DNA of 64,000 bases from Symbiodinium natans (GCA_905221605.1 CAJNDS010002710.1:211027-275026); one strand, 5' to 3'. Counted from the first letter of the stretch, positions 1 to 10,313 are shown. Made by a program: numbers and translations. The notes: generated by a model from the letters alone, not told the origin.

Positions 1-265
1 GCATGCAATCATTGTTGCTGCTCTTCACAGCAATGCCGAGGCCTGGGAATGTGCTCTTGTACCAGTCCACGAACTTGGGCCAAAACACGGGATGAGGGGA
101 TCCATCTCCATAGACGATCCGCCGCAAGACATAGTCACCAACCCTGTCCCACTCGTCATCGTTGATGTACTTGAAAGGGAAGGTGCCCTCACCGAAGACC
201 AGGTCCGAGGTGGCATCGATGTCGGCATAAGTCTTGTTGACGAAGTAGAAGTCGTGCGTTGCTTC
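1..265 (-). CDS. partial exon, unrecognised protein
   Basis: An 88-codon frame open to the window edge on the minus strand. It begins after an AG at 267-266 preceded by a run of A, giving residues EATHDFYFVNKTYADID..., and contains a Trp/Asp-rich stretch (EWDRVGDYVL, FWPKFVDWYKSTFPG). Composition and GC-rich third positions favour coding over the other two frames. The gene continues left of the window. No family recognised. Confidence 0.5.
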
Positions 266-1236
266 CTTTTTTTGCCGTGCGCATGACACGACACACACTG
301 ACAGCAATGAACGGCGAAAAACAAACATGTAGGTGCTCGGAAGCTGAGCTCACATGCATAGCTAGCACGGTCAGACTCAGAATAAGCTTCCGCGGAGGTT
401 GTGAACGAATAGAACCTCAGCTGTGGGCATCTTGAGGCTTGGAATCGAGTTCCCAAATGATTACCTAACTGGTGGACACAGAGCCTCCACAACACAGCTC
501 GCATCCCTGCAACCCTGCGTGGCCCGAGGTGCATCATGATGCCACGCCCAAAGAAGTTGTCAGACCAGGTCCAGTGGCCTGTGCAAGTGTTCGCAATTAC
601 ACTCAAATAATAAGAATACTAATAATAATAAGAAGAAGAATAATAACAATAATAACAATAATAACCAAAAAATATATAATAAGAATAATAAGAATAATAA
701 TCATAACAATAATAATAACAATAAGAATCAGTAATAACTAATGACTAATATTTTTATTATTCTAACAATAATAAACATAATGGGAATAATCAAAATAATA
801 GGAATAAGGTCCATCAGTGCCATCGAAACATGCCTACATCAACGGCCAACATGTGCCACTCCAGCTCTGCGCTGGGTGCCAATGACTTGATTCTGCGGGC
901 GGGCTCGAGACAAGACGTGCAATCTTCATACTGCAAGACGTCATCACAAGTATGTACTTGGCTAGGTGTTGCCAGAAGCTGCTGCAGTGTAGCAAATTTC
1001 CTGGAGCAGTTCATGGACTAACGGTACCTCGACAGTACCTATGGAGGCACCTCTAACCTAAACTCAGGCAACTTTGAATAACGGCACAGGCAATTCCTGG
1101 AGGACAGACGGAATGCAAAACCACGATCCAGACCGTGAACTCACCAGCATCCACTTCCGCCCCGTTGAACACCACAGCTCGTACACCGCAACATTCATGA
1201 GTTAACATATGACCACCGTTGTGTGTCGGTAATTAC
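266..1236. other. spacer with AT-rich simple repeat
   Basis: No convincing exon. 606-800 is an AT-rich run of AATAAT/AATAAC-like units. The remainder is mixed sequence in which short ORFs on both strands look like chance frames. Confidence 0.5.
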
Positions 1237-1237
1237 C

Positions 1238-1305
1238 CCCCAAAACCCTAAACCCCAAACCCCAAACCCTAAACCCTAAACCCTAAACCCTAAACCCTAA
1301 ACCCG
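1238..1305 (-). repeat. TTTAGGG telomeric-type tract
   Basis: About nine CCCTAAA/CCCCAAA units read on the plus strand. No exon pair could be assigned to its flanks. Confidence 0.9.
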
Positions 1306-2470
1306 TCTCTGCAATGCGCCTGCCAAGCTGGAGGGGTTGTACACGGTCGCTGGATACGGCATCGTGCCCTGTGCCCCAGCAAAGGACACAAGCTGCCTCA
1401 CCATCGCATGGTGAGAACATGCCAAAGCTGCCTATTCAAAGAGAGAGAGAGAGAGGGAGAGAAAGAGAGAGAGAGAGAAAGAGAGAGAGAAGGAGAAAGA
1501 GAGAAAGAGAGAGACGCGCAAGTTTGAGCGCAACTTGCATCAACTTGCTGTTTTTGCACGAGCAGGCTTGCACCAAGCAGGAGAACGGACGCACAGAAGA
1601 CAATGTAACTGAGAGCTGGTAGAATACACATCATACCCATAATACCCATAATGCCCGGAATACCCACGATACCCAAAATACACATAATAGCCATAATATC
1701 CATAATCCCAAAATACCCATAATCCCCATCATGCCCATAATACCCATAATACCCATAATAGCCATAATACCCATAATACCCAGAATTCACCACACGCAGA
1801 GGTCGTTTGGGGAACCATTTCAGAGTCGCAAGCTTGGGGCGTGGGAACTCGGGGGCAGTCACCTCGCGCTTTTCAACTCTTTCCACATACTGGGTCCCAG
1901 CCGCGCTGAGACATGAAAACATGCAAAATCTCTGCGCGGGCCGTATCCGACCATGCCAGGCCCGGCTTAAGGACTCAAGCTGCGGCAAGGTGCTCGTGGA
2001 TCAGTGGGTTGCCATCCATCCACCATATCCCTGCAAAAAAGCTGAAACCCTTCCATGCCCATTGCATGATTTCAGCAAGCTTGTCAAGAACCACTCGCGG
2101 CCTGTCAGGTTCAGATCCATTGCAGATTCGATGAACCTTTCAGGCGCTAGGCGACGCGAGAGGGATCATGTTTTCGTCGTGCAGGCAAGTTTAAGTTGCG
2201 ACTGACTGCGCTCGATTGCATGCTGGGGGCATGTTGCCCAACGTCCCCATCTCGAAAGGAGGCGTGACACCAGCCTCGGAGAGTATGTCTCTCACACACA
2301 CACACACTCGATTTCTCTGCGTCGTTTGTCTTTTCAAAATATGTATATTGCTTTGGTTCCTCTTTTGCTTGGCTTTTTTTATCTTTCTTTCTTTCTTTCT
2401 TTCTGCGCACCGAACCCTCCCCAATTGAGGAATTATTTTTTTCTCTCTCTCTCTCTCTCTCTCTCTGTCT

Positions 2471-2514
<44 letters not shown>

Positions 2515-2800
2515 CGCGCGCTCAACCTTCGACTGCTGCCAATGTCTGCCGTGGCTGCAAAAACATGCACAACCCCCCCCCAGTCAGCTCAAAAGGGTGC
2601 TTTGACCTACTCACAGCATGGCAGTAGGGCCGCGGCAGCCACTGCATTCGAGGGAAGAATGTGCTCCACCGGTGAAACTCTTGTCGCACATTCCGTCGTC
2701 ATCATGAAGAGGAGGACCCAGAGAATGAGCCCGAAACACGAGCCTGCACTCCCCTTAGAACCTTAATAAAATTCTGTTTTTCAATATCCTCTTGGGTTTT
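1306..2800. other. simple-repeat-rich spacer
   Basis: Holds a GA-rich microsatellite (1440-1514), a minisatellite of CCATAATAC-like units (about 1630-1790), a short CA run (2291-2309), a CTTT run (about 2385-2404) and CT runs (2440-2515). No gene supported. Confidence 0.6.
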
Positions 2801-2814
2801 CTATAAACAAAAAA

Positions 2815-3105
2815 TCATTCCCGAAGGGGAAAAAAGGAGCAGCAGCAGCACCCGCAACATCTTGCGCAGCAGCCCCCGGAGCTCGAGCTCCCGTCCACAA
2901 AGACCACATGCTGGCGTCCGAGCAGGGCCTCCTCCTCCGTCTTCATGGCTCTTCGAACTACGAAACTCTTGTTCTTTGGGCCTTCTTGGCCCAGGTTCAC
3001 GAGCCGAAATCTCTGACAGAAACCAGCCCCAACACTGGCACTCGCATCTTCCTGCACGGCTTGCAGACTGCACTTCCAACTTTTGCGCCTCTGCCAAGTC
3101 CCTGA
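2815..3105 (-). CDS. possible 3' exons of the TPR gene
   Basis: Two minus-strand segments look coding and follow the TPR gene at 3393-3951. One is DLAEAQKLEVQSASRA just after an AG near 3106, resembling the end of a TPR helix. The other starts after TTTCTGTCAG near 3016 and reads RFRLVNLGQEGPKNKSF, ending in a Cys-rich low-complexity tail. Their joins to the upstream exons were not resolved, so membership is inference. Confidence 0.3.
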   Translation of the reverse strand, partial: SGTWQRRKSWKCSLQAVQEDASASVGAGFCQRFRLVNLGQEGPKNKSFVVRRAMKTEEEALLGRQHVVFVDGSSSSGGCCARCCGCCCCSFFPLRE

Positions 3106-3239
3106 GCCAGCTGGGGTCTTAGGCGCATGCGCACTCCTCGTACTTGCCCATCCTTGTCCCAAGGGTGCCAAGGTGCAGAGAAGATCAGAGAAGTAAGCTC
3201 CGCACGATGCTGCAAAGGCTCTCTTGCGCTGCATGGGAA

Positions 3240-3350
3240 CCCAGAGAGCCCAATACCCCTCAATTAAGGAATATAGCCGAAATGATAAAGGGATCCTTCT
3301 TATGATTTAAGGAATATTCCTTAATTAAGGGGGATTTGGGCTCTTTGGGA
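3240..3350. repeat. palindromic MITE-like element, copy 1
   Basis: About 110-bp near-perfect palindrome. Ends CCCAGAGAGCCCAATACCCC and its inverse; centre holds GGATCC, ATGATTTAAGG and TTAATTAAGG. It lies just after the last resolved TPR exon (3393-3454), so probably in an intron. Same family as copies at 3497, 10113, 10992 and 19098. Confidence 0.85.
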
Positions 3351-3392
3351 ATTGACCAACAAAATGGTCTGCGCGGTCTTCGAGCTGAGGGC

Positions 3393-3951
3393 CCCCGCTC
3401 GATCAAGCACGCGGCCAAGTTGGTGCAGACCGGCAGCTGGAGCTTCGCCACTACCTGGCACCAGGAGCCAGCAACCGCTGCGCGTCGCCATGTGCACCCA
3501 AAGAGCCCAATACCCCTCAATTAAGGAATACTCCCTAAATCATAATAAGGGTCCCCTTATAATTGAAGCTCTATTCCCGAATTAAGGGGTATTGGGCTCT
3601 CTGGGCACATTTGCTCTCCCCGCACCTCTGCCGTCTCGTTCTCCTTGCCATCGAAGTCCAGCGCCACCAGGCAGTCGTTGTAGAGGCGCGCTGCCTGCAG
3701 CCAGCTAAGTGGGCTGGTTATACAAGCTTCCCTAATCCCCTAAACCCTAAACCCTAAACCCTAAACCCTAAACCCTATACAGATGAAAAGCAACATGACA
3801 TCACAAACCTTTACAGCCTCTTCGAACCTGCTCTGCGAGTAGCACTCGTTGGCCTTCTCCTCTAAGGCAGGTCACAGAAAGAGAACTACCCTGTCAACAA
3901 AAGAGCCGCTCCAATCACTTCCTTGAGGTCGAGAGCCCACTGCAGCTTCTC
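3393..3951 (-). CDS. tetratricopeptide-repeat (TPR) protein, internal exons
   Basis: Four exons: 3919-3951, 3809-3859, 3626-3694 and 3393-3454. Exons two to four join in phase; the exact end of the first is less sure. They read EKLQWALDLKE / EKANECYSQSRFEEAVK / ...LYNDCLVALDFDGKENETAE / VVAKLQLPVCTNLAACLIERG. The series ANECY..RFEEAV..Y..CL..LDF and LQLPVCTNLAACL has the helix A/B spacing of two TPR units, as in TPR co-chaperones and FKBP-type TPR domains. Donors are GTGATT, GTTTGT, GTGCGG and GC. The second intron (3695-3808) carries a TTTAGGG tract and the third (3455-3625) a palindromic element. The N-terminal part was not found and the 3' end is unresolved. TPR domain assignment is fairly secure; the exact protein is unknown. 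Confidence 0.65.
3497..3605. repeat. palindromic MITE-like element, copy 2
   Basis: Same family as copy 1. It lies inside the 171-nt intron 3455-3625 of the TPR gene, about 20 nt from the donor and 40 nt from the acceptor. Confidence 0.85.
3737..3777 (-). repeat. TTTAGGG tract in TPR intron
   Basis: Five to six units, in the TTTAGGG sense relative to the TPR gene. It lies inside the intron 3695-3808, between EEAVK and ARLYNDC. Confidence 0.9.
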
Positions 3952-4044
3952 CTATCAGCTGCGGCGCAAAAAAACAGACCACGCAAGCAGCTCTCTCGAT
4001 GCTGTTTTAGCCCTTCCACTCACACTTGGGCTTGACGGCAAAGG

Positions 4045-4146
4045 GTTTTGGGGTTTAGGGTTTAGGTTTAGGGTTTAGGGTTTAGGGTTTAGGGTTTAGG
4101 GTTTAGGGTTTAGGGTTTAGGGTTTAGGGTTTAGGGTTTAGGGTTC
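4045..4146 (+). repeat. TTTAGGG tract
   Basis: About fourteen near-perfect units. Just downstream is a plausible acceptor CTTTCTTGGCAG, but no exon pair around it was resolved. Confidence 0.9.
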
Positions 4147-4231
4147 AGGTGCTCTCCTTTCTTGGCAGAAGATGGACGTGCTCGGCACCTAGGCCGCAGG
4201 CCGGAAAAACTGTGGATTGCCATGTTCGCAG

Positions 4232-4667
4232 GCAATTCGAGAGTGCTACCAAGGCTTCGAATTACTTCAAAGCTGCTGCTTTGTGCAAAAGAGCCTAAAC
4301 CCGGTAACCCTAAACCCTAAACCCTAAACCCTCAACCCCTGACGAGTGACTACGCCTTGACAAAGCATGTGCATGCACGTGCACATCAGTACAAACTCCG
4401 AGGCTTGGGCATGCGCCGAGCCTCTTCTGCGTCGCAGCTCCTGGAATCTGAAACGCTACGCGTGCGTTTAGGGTTTAGGGTTTAGGGTTTAGGGTTTAGG
4501 GTTTAGGGTTTAGGGTTTAGGGTTTAGGGTTTAGGGTTTAGGGCTTAGGGCTTAGGGTCTAGGGTCTAGGGTTTCGGGTTTAGGGTAATGTGCAGCATGC
4601 AGCTCTGAAATACGGGCAACAGAAGCATCAACCCCCGCAACTCTCAGTGCTATTGTTGCCATTGTAG
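4232..4667 (+). CDS. C-terminal exons of an unrecognised helical protein
   Basis: Three exons join in phase 0: 4232-4282 (AIRECYQGFELLQSCCF, after GTTCGCAG, donor GTGCAA), 4438-4461 (LLESETLR, after CGTCGCAG, donor GTGCG) and 4584-4667 (GNVQHAALKYGQQKHQPPQ..., after TTTAG, stop TAG at 4665-4667). Both introns contain telomeric tracts, in opposite orientations, and the second intron (4462-4583) is almost purely TTTAGGG repeat. The peptide is short and has no known motif. Other frames in the first exon are also open, so the model is tentative. Confidence 0.4.
4305..4338 (-). repeat. short telomeric tract in candidate intron
   Basis: Four to five CCCTAAA units inside the proposed intron 4283-4437. 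Confidence 0.85.
4467..4586 (+). repeat. TTTAGGG tract forming most of an intron
   Basis: About seventeen units, decaying at the 3' side to CTTAGGG, TCTAGGG and TTTCGGG. It occupies the candidate intron 4462-4583, whose acceptor would be the last TTTAG. Confidence 0.9.
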
Positions 4668-4683
4668 ATGGTCACTGTGACTG

Positions 4684-4792
4684 ATATGGGTGTTTCCGAA
4701 AATAGGGGTCCCCCGAAATATACCCCAACATACAAATCTAGTTAAAAGAGCCCCAGAAAGGGTACCCCCCCATTTTTCGGAAACCCCCATAT
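4684..4792. repeat. palindromic element, second family
   Basis: Inverted repeat of about 30 bp: ATATGGGTGTTTCCGAAAAT on the left and its near complement ending at 4792, with a 50-bp centre. It differs in sequence from the TTAATTAAGG family. Three near-identical GCACGGATCT units follow it (about 4801-4835). Confidence 0.7.
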
Positions 4793-4839
4793 TGTGCACC
4801 TGCACGGATCTGCACGGATCTGCATGGATCTGCACCCCC

Positions 4840-4901
4840 TAAAACCCTAAACCCTAAACCCTAAACCCCATTACTAAACCTTAAACCCTAAACCCTAAAC
4901 C
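4840..4901 (-). repeat. telomeric tract, interrupted
   Basis: CCCTAAA units with a short interruption. No exon pair assigned. Confidence 0.85.
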
Positions 4902-5212
4902 GGGCTGCCGGCTTGACACTAGCTCTTGCTGCATCTCGTCGGGCTCCGCATGGCCGATGACCTCAAGAACAGACGCAAAAAGTAGTTCATCAAAACCATC
5001 CCAAAACTCAAAGAAAACTGATAATGAAACAAATAAGAAGAAGACTAAACAAACAAATCAACCAAATACACCAATTAATGCACCAACATGTTTGATGCGA
5101 GTGAACAGTTTGCACTGCACCTCTGACAAAAATCACGTATGTTGCACTGGGCAGGAATTACTCCCTCGTTCTTCAAGAACAAACTTTCATCACGCAGTGT
5201 CTAGCTGCATTT

Positions 5213-5272
5213 TCATTGAAAACTCAATTCCCTGTCCAGCTCCGCCAGCTTCATCTCCAAAGCTCTGGCTAT
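5213..5272 (-). CDS. possible terminal exon
   Basis: After a GGAG acceptor at 5274-5273 the frame reads IARALEMKLAELDRELSFQ and stops with TGA at 5213. It looks like the end of a coiled coil. Upstream exons were not found, so this could be chance. Confidence 0.3.
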   Translation of the reverse strand: MARALEMKLAELDRELSFQ

Positions 5273-5759
5273 CTCCGAAAGAAATCAGCTGGGTGGTATT
5301 GAATATGACGACTGAACTAGCAAGGTGGGCACTTCGTGGGCCGATGTGAACAACATGCTCCTCCCCTGAAATAATCTTGCACAAGCACCGCAGGGATCTG
5401 TAGCTTACGCAGCTTATGCACAAAGGAAACCGACGCAAGCCTGCGCGCAGGCAAACCTACGCAAAGCTTCGGCAACGCTACGCGGGCGAGGCACAAGCCT
5501 ACGCAGACGAGCCCCACTCAAATCTCTTGGAACACCTTTTTTGGGGATTCCGTGCAACGACAGTGTGCTACCCTGCCATGACACTAGCCAACATTGACAA
5601 GGGTAGGAGGGTCAAGGGCTGCGATGTCACAGTGCAAACGGTCTCGTCCATCCACCATATCACGTCGATGGAGGCATCAGACAAACGACCACCGCGTGCA
5701 CAACAACAGCATTCGTGCTGGCGTTTGGAGCAGACCATCATCGCAGCACACTGCGTGAG

Positions 5760-5917
5760 GATCCCGCCTTCTGGTCCTTGTCCACACGCTTGATGACACA
5801 GTTTGGTCCTACTCAGGGGCGAAACACGGCGGCGCATCAAACAAGCTAAAGGAAGTCAAGCACATGTTTGACAACAATCTGCTGAACTACACGAAGCTTC
5901 TCATTAACACCTGCGAT
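5760..5917 (+). CDS. candidate exon, unrecognised
   Basis: Open frame reading LLVLVHTLDDTVWSYSGAK, GGASNKLKEVKHMFDNNLLN and YTKLLINTCD, ending at a GTACGT donor (5918). The start is taken after the AG at 5758-5759, because a TGA lies just before. An overlapping frame is also open, so support is modest. Confidence 0.3.
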
Positions 5918-7076
5918 GTACGTTCGCCACAGACAAGTTCCTTATGCTGGAGTCAAGCGTGGGAGACTGATAGAAAGACTCCGACAAAGGGTCGAGGGGA
6001 GGGCGACCGGGCGAAGACAAACCGAGAAACTCAAAAAGAAGACACGCTTGTTCACCTCAGGAGGAAAGGATCAAACCCAAACGGAAAAGAGAGAACTGAC
6101 CCCTCAAATCACCCCTCAATCCAACGTGATTACTCACAGCATTCTCTTGGCACATACCTCATCCGTACCAACCTTCAGAGAATCTGACTGGCTTGCCTAG
6201 AATGTCAGCGAAGCTCCGCGAGCATCCTGTGCAGGATCAGGGTCTGAAACAGATAGGCTGACATATCTTTGACATCTGTAACCGTCTGCAACATGTAGCT
6301 TCCAAATTGGGGCCATCGAGTGCCGATGTCGCATTTTGCGAGTCACTCCATGCTTGCACATGTCCTTCGCCCTCTTCATCATCCACTGGACCTTCCTTGC
6401 CAGCTGGGACACTCAAGCGCTTTTCAAAGGCAAGGAGTTACAGGGTCGCAAGAAAGGTGCCTCGTCCTCTGCAGCCGGCATGTAGACTGACTGGACGATT
6501 TGTCTCCTTGCCTCGTCGACCAAGGCATCAGCCGAACGAAGACATCGAACTGCGAAACTGCTGCACTCTGCAACACACCTCACCCAGCCATAACAACCCA
6601 ATAGTCCTGCGCTGGACGGTCTCCGCAAGTCGGGCAAGGCAACCATCACGGGCAGTGAGCCACCATGCTGCCTGTGTCCTGTCCTAATTGAAACTTCGCA
6701 GGCTCTGCACAGACCACCGTTCACTCAACGAGTGTGCTCTAGCAACTTCAAACATCCACATCTGGGCCAATCTTCGCACAATGAATTTGCCGACTATTCC
6801 TGACTGCCGACCGAACTAGGCTGAAGTCTCCGCAATTCATGTGCGGCTGAAGCTGGCTCTGAGCAAGACGTTTAGATTCCGAGAAAAAGTCGAGGCCATG
6901 ACAATGTTTCCCTGCAAGGCAGGCGGGTCATGCTCAGGCAAAAGGGGCGCAGAGGAGCCGGGGGCCGACCTTTGCAGCATATCTGCGCCGCACGACCTGT
7001 CATCCGGCACTCGAGATTCCTAGGCATTCCTACAGCCATCTGATATCATCTGAATGCTGCCGCAGCATGATCTACT
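5918..7076. other. spacer with weak ORFs
   Basis: Several overlapping open frames on both strands. The plus-strand frame 6841-7023 (LALSKTFRFREKVEAMTMF) could be an upstream exon of the 7.2-kb gene but has no resolved splice sites. Confidence 0.3.
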
Positions 7077-7170
7077 AGTTGCTTAAGAACCCTGAAAAAT
7101 CAAAAACATTCTTCCTTATTGGGGGGTCATATAGGGATCATTCATATTTTTTTAGGGTTCTTAAGCAAAT
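7077..7170. repeat. palindromic element with TTGCTTAAGAACCCT ends
   Basis: Terminal inverted repeat TTGCTTAAGAACCCT / AGGGTTCTTAAGCAA around a 60-bp centre. Single ends of the same type recur at 11358, 33195 and 50669, so this is a third palindrome family. Confidence 0.75.
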
Positions 7171-7177
7171 AGTAGTG

Positions 7178-7638
7178 ATGGCCTCGTGCTCGATGCAAGA
7201 GACGGGGCCCCGGAGCCAAGCTGCCTCTGACATTCCAAATGCTCATCGCAAGCTGCTCAGGGTTTAGGGTTTAGGGTTTAGGATTTAGGGTTTAGGGTTT
7301 AGGGTTTTTAGGGTTTAGGGTTTAGGGTTTAGGGTTTAGGGTTTAGGGTTTAGGGTTTAGGGTGTAGGGTTTAGGGTTTAGGGTTTAGGGTTTGGAGTTA
7401 GGGTTTAGGATGTAGGGTTTGGGGTTTAGGGGGTCTAGCGTTTCGGGCTTAGGGAAGGCAAAAAGATTTGGGCGGCGCGGCCAGCGGGCTTGTGCGAGCT
7501 GCATGCAGCTCAGCCTCCAGCAGCCGGACCTGCTTCAACGAGAAGGAGGGCAAAGAAAGGCAAAACAAAGTCAAAGCGAGTTCAGGGAGAGAGGCCCTGA
7601 TGTTGAGGGAAGACAGGAATAAATGCAAAAGTAAATAG
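7178..7638 (+). CDS. two-exon model spliced across a TTTAGGG tract
   Basis: Exon 1, 7178-7261, starts at an ATG in frame MASCSMQETGPRSQAASDIP and ends AGG|GTTTAG. Exon 2, 7453-7638, begins after CTTAG and reads GRQKDLGGAASGLVRAACSS, ending in a Lys/Arg-rich tail at TAG. The GT-AG intron 7262-7452 (191 nt) consists wholly of telomeric units. Other frames of exon 2 also look codable (GKAKRFGRR..., EGKKIWAARP...), so the exact junction is uncertain. No family recognised. Confidence 0.45.
7261..7452 (+). repeat. long degenerate TTTAGGG tract
   Basis: About 27 units with variants (GTGTAGGG, TTTAGGAT, TCTAGCG). It matches the proposed intron of the 7.2-kb gene from its first GTTTAG to its last CTTAG. 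Confidence 0.9.
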
Positions 7639-7805
7639 ACAATGCAAGTAAATGTACACATATAACCCTGTCACAAATAAAAGGTTAACCTTGAGAAGAT
7701 GTTGAGAGATAAGTGTACAAGGACATCGCATGCCTCTGCGGCCTCGCGGCGCTGCGCAGCGGCCGCCTCCTACGTTGGCTCTGTGGGACGTAGGGTTTGG
7801 GGTTT

Positions 7806-7905
7806 NNNNNNNNNNNNNNNNNNNNNNNNNNNNNNNNNNNNNNNNNNNNNNNNNNNNNNNNNNNNNNNNNNNNNNNNNNNNNNNNNNNNNNNNNNNNNNN
7901 NNNNN
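7806..7905. other. assembly gap (100 N)
   Basis: Exactly 100 N, a conventional gap size, entered from GTAGGGTTTGGGGTTT and left into a GA-rich microsatellite. The true size is unknown. Confidence 0.99.
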
Positions 7906-8198
7906 AAGAGAGAAAAAGAGAGAAAAAGAGAGAAAAAGAGAGAAAAAGAGAGAAAAAGAGAGAGAAAGAGAGAAAAAGAGAGAAAAAGAGAGAGAAAGAG
8001 AGAGAAAGAGAGAGAAAGAGAGAAAAAGAGAGAGAAAGAGAGAGAAAGAGAGAGAAAGAGAGAAAAAGAGAGAGAAAGAGAGAGAAAGAGAGAGAAAGAG
8101 AGAGAAAGAGAGAGAAAGAGAGAGAAAGAGAGAAAGAGAGAAAGAGAGAAAGAGAGAAAGAGAGAAAGAGAGAAAGAGAGAAAGAGAGAAAGAGAGAG
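7906..8198 (+). repeat. AAGAGAGA-type microsatellite
   Basis: About 290 bp of AGAGA/AAAGAG units. Apparent Lys/Arg/Glu ORFs in all plus frames here are repeat artefacts. Short TTTAGGG runs follow at 8211-8277 and 8374-8404. Confidence 0.95.
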
Positions 8199-8509
8199 CG
8201 AGTGAGCCGGGTTTCGGGTTTTAGGGTTAGGGTTTACGGTTTAGGGTTTAGGGTTTACGGTTTAGGGTTTAGGGTTTTAAGAGACTCAGAGAGATGCGCG
8301 CGTCGGCATCAAAAGGCCTGCCAAACAGCCTCTTCGGGGTACCAGGGACTCTGAGCAACCTGGCCCAGTGAGCGGTTAGGGTTTAGGGTTAGGGTTTCGG
8401 GTTTCTCTTAGAAAACCTCATGCGTCTAGTCTAGAAAGGGTCACCGAGCATGTCTTTCTCAAACCCATACGATCCATTGAACAAAATGATACCTTGAACG
8501 CGTCTTTAG

Positions 8510-8971
8510 ATGGCTCGAGGCGAGTTCAGAGACACTATTGGAGTCGACAAGGGTCTCTCAGCAATGGCTTGCAAATCAAAACACACACAAAACTCTGAAC
8601 AGTTGGTAAAGGCTGGTAAAGACCAGAATGGCTTAAGTCTTCAGCCGTATGACCCCGGCCTCCACATACGCCTGAGGGTATGCATCCTCGAAGCCATGTC
8701 TCGGTACCTGACAGGCACGGTATGGCACGGTAAAAACCCTGCCATCCAGCAGGGTTTAGGGTTTAGGGTTTAGGGTTTAGGGTTTAGGGTTTAGGGTTTA
8801 GGGTTTAGGGTTTAGGGTTTAGGGTTTAGGGTTTAGGGTTTAGGGCTCAGGGTTTAGGGTTTAGGGTTTAGGGTTTAGGGAGGCTTAGTGCCTGCGTCAG
8901 CTGGTGAAAGGGATGTCCGCGAAACCCATCCAATTGGCGATGCCAGAACTCACACCATGGAATCCGGGTGA
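8510..8971 (+). CDS. two-exon model across a TTTAGGG tract
   Basis: The upstream frame includes LRVCILEAMSRYLTGT and ends at 8719 before donor GTATGG. The second exon, 8879-8971, begins after TTTAG, reads GGLVPASAGERDVRETHPIG and stops with TGA. The phases agree. The 5' border near 8510 is only the start of the open frame. Unrecognised protein. Confidence 0.4.
8753..8880 (+). repeat. TTTAGGG tract
   Basis: About eighteen nearly perfect units, inside the proposed intron 8720-8878. Confidence 0.95.
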
Positions 8972-9189
8972 CGGCCAGGTCAAGGGGAAACCATCTCGAA
9001 GCTTACGCGGGCGTGGCGAGAAAGCAGCGCGTGCCAAGTCTCAAAAGAACAGTCAGACAGGACCGAGGCCAGAGGAATGCTTGCTATCTAGCTTCGGGGC
9101 TCGAGCTCCCTTTAACTTAATGACGTGTCCTGATTGTTTGCCTGACAGGGCTTCCGGCTCCTAGGCACCCACGACTCAGGACTATCCCG

Positions 9190-9794
9190 ATTTCACTGCG
9201 ACTCGTGTTTTGGACCTTCCGTCTCAACCCAACATCTTGGAGGTCCTTCATGTTCTTTCCATCCTTCGTCTCTGCTGAACGTGTCTTTGAATTGTCAAAG
9301 GACTTCCATGCTTCCAATTCAGCTTGGAGCCAAAACCCTAGGGACCAAGGGTTTTCCTGGGCTACAGCTTGGGTCCAGAGCGAGGCGTTCAACTCCTTTT
9401 GTCACAGACCCCCGACGACTGGCTGCCAAATATTTGCGGCTCAGTTTCCGAACCAGCTTCCGGTTTCAGATTCTCAAAATAAACGGGAATCAATCGAACA
9501 ACCTCGAAATTCAGAGAATACATGACAAGATAGATGAGTTGAGTTGACAGCACATGTGTGCAGACCGAGGACCAAGCCTCAACGGAACAGAATCGGGGAG
9601 GTATTGCATGTTGCGTCCTTGCCCTGGCGATGATTTCGTCTGGCAAGGCTGATGTCGTCATTCTGATGTGGATCAAGGCCGCCATACTTGGTTCAGGAGG
9701 TGGAGGCCAGGGAGTAAAGCTTTGCACAAAATTCTTCAAGGAATGGAGGGGAATGAAATTTGTCGGAATCGCAACATGGCAGGCCCAAACATGA
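9190..9794. other. weak coding signals on both strands
   Basis: Plus frame near 9600-9790 (MISSGKADVVILMWIKAA) and minus frame near 9190-9290 (KNMKDLQDVGLRRKVQNTS) have protein-like composition, but no splice structure could be built. Confidence 0.2.
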
Positions 9795-9839
9795 AGCCCG
9801 GTCAGCTCCTACCCAGGGGCACGAAGGGCGCGTAGCCCA

Positions 9840-10109
9840 TCAATCAGCGCTCATGGCAGGGTCCCTCGGCACTTTGAAGCTCGGGGTCCGTGTATCCCGA
9901 CTTGTCACTCCATGTCGGCTCTTGAGTCCTTGGGTGAGTGCTTGCTGCCATGCAAGGTGGCCTAGTGTGCGTCGGACTGCGTCGGCCAGCTAAACCCTAA
10001 ACCCTAAACCCTAAACCCTGAAAGTTCTCAGCGCGCTGAAGACGCCAAGACTGGGTCAGGTGAAACACATTCTTCCTCGAGCCAGTCCACGGCCGCTCTG
10101 CGTCACTGC
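9840..10109 (-). CDS. 3' exons of an unrecognised protein
   Basis: Upstream exon about 10018-10109, after CTCTCTGGGCAG, reads ERPWTGSRKNVFHLTQSWRL. The terminal exon, 9840-9989, begins after the TTTAG of a telomeric tract, reads LADAVRRTLGHLAWQQALTQ... and stops with TGA. The acceptor of the first exon lies at the very edge of palindromic element copy 3. The exact donor is ambiguous: exon frame continuity wants an end at CAG or at GCT|GA. No family recognised. Confidence 0.5.
9992..10020 (-). repeat. short telomeric tract in intron
   Basis: Four units in the TTTAGGG sense relative to the minus gene. Its last TTTAG acts as the probable acceptor of the terminal exon ending at 9840. Confidence 0.9.
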
Positions 10110-10112
10110 TGC

Positions 10113-10313
10113 CCAGAGAGCCCAACACCCCTTAATTAAGGATTTAGGGTTTAGGGTTTAGGGTCTAGGATTTAGGGTTTAGGGTCTAGGGTTTAGGGTT
10201 TAGGGTTTAGGGCTTAGGGTTTAGGGTTTAGGGGAATATGGCTTAAGTTAGAATAAGGAGCCTCATTATGATTTAAGCTCTATTCCTTAATTAAGGGGTA
10301 TTGGGCTCTTTGA
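10113..10313. repeat. palindromic element copy 3 interrupted by a TTTAGGG tract
   Basis: Ends match the TTAATTAAGG family, but between TTAATTAAGG and the expected AATAT there are about 92 bp of telomeric units (10142-10233). The tract therefore inserted into an existing element. Confidence 0.85.

Noticed and set aside
1238-1305. A true chromosome end
   Set aside because: Tracts occur throughout the window in both orientations with genes on both sides, so they are interstitial.
7699-8224. Lys/Arg/Glu-rich ORFs crossing the gap
   Set aside because: They run through 100 N and a GA microsatellite.
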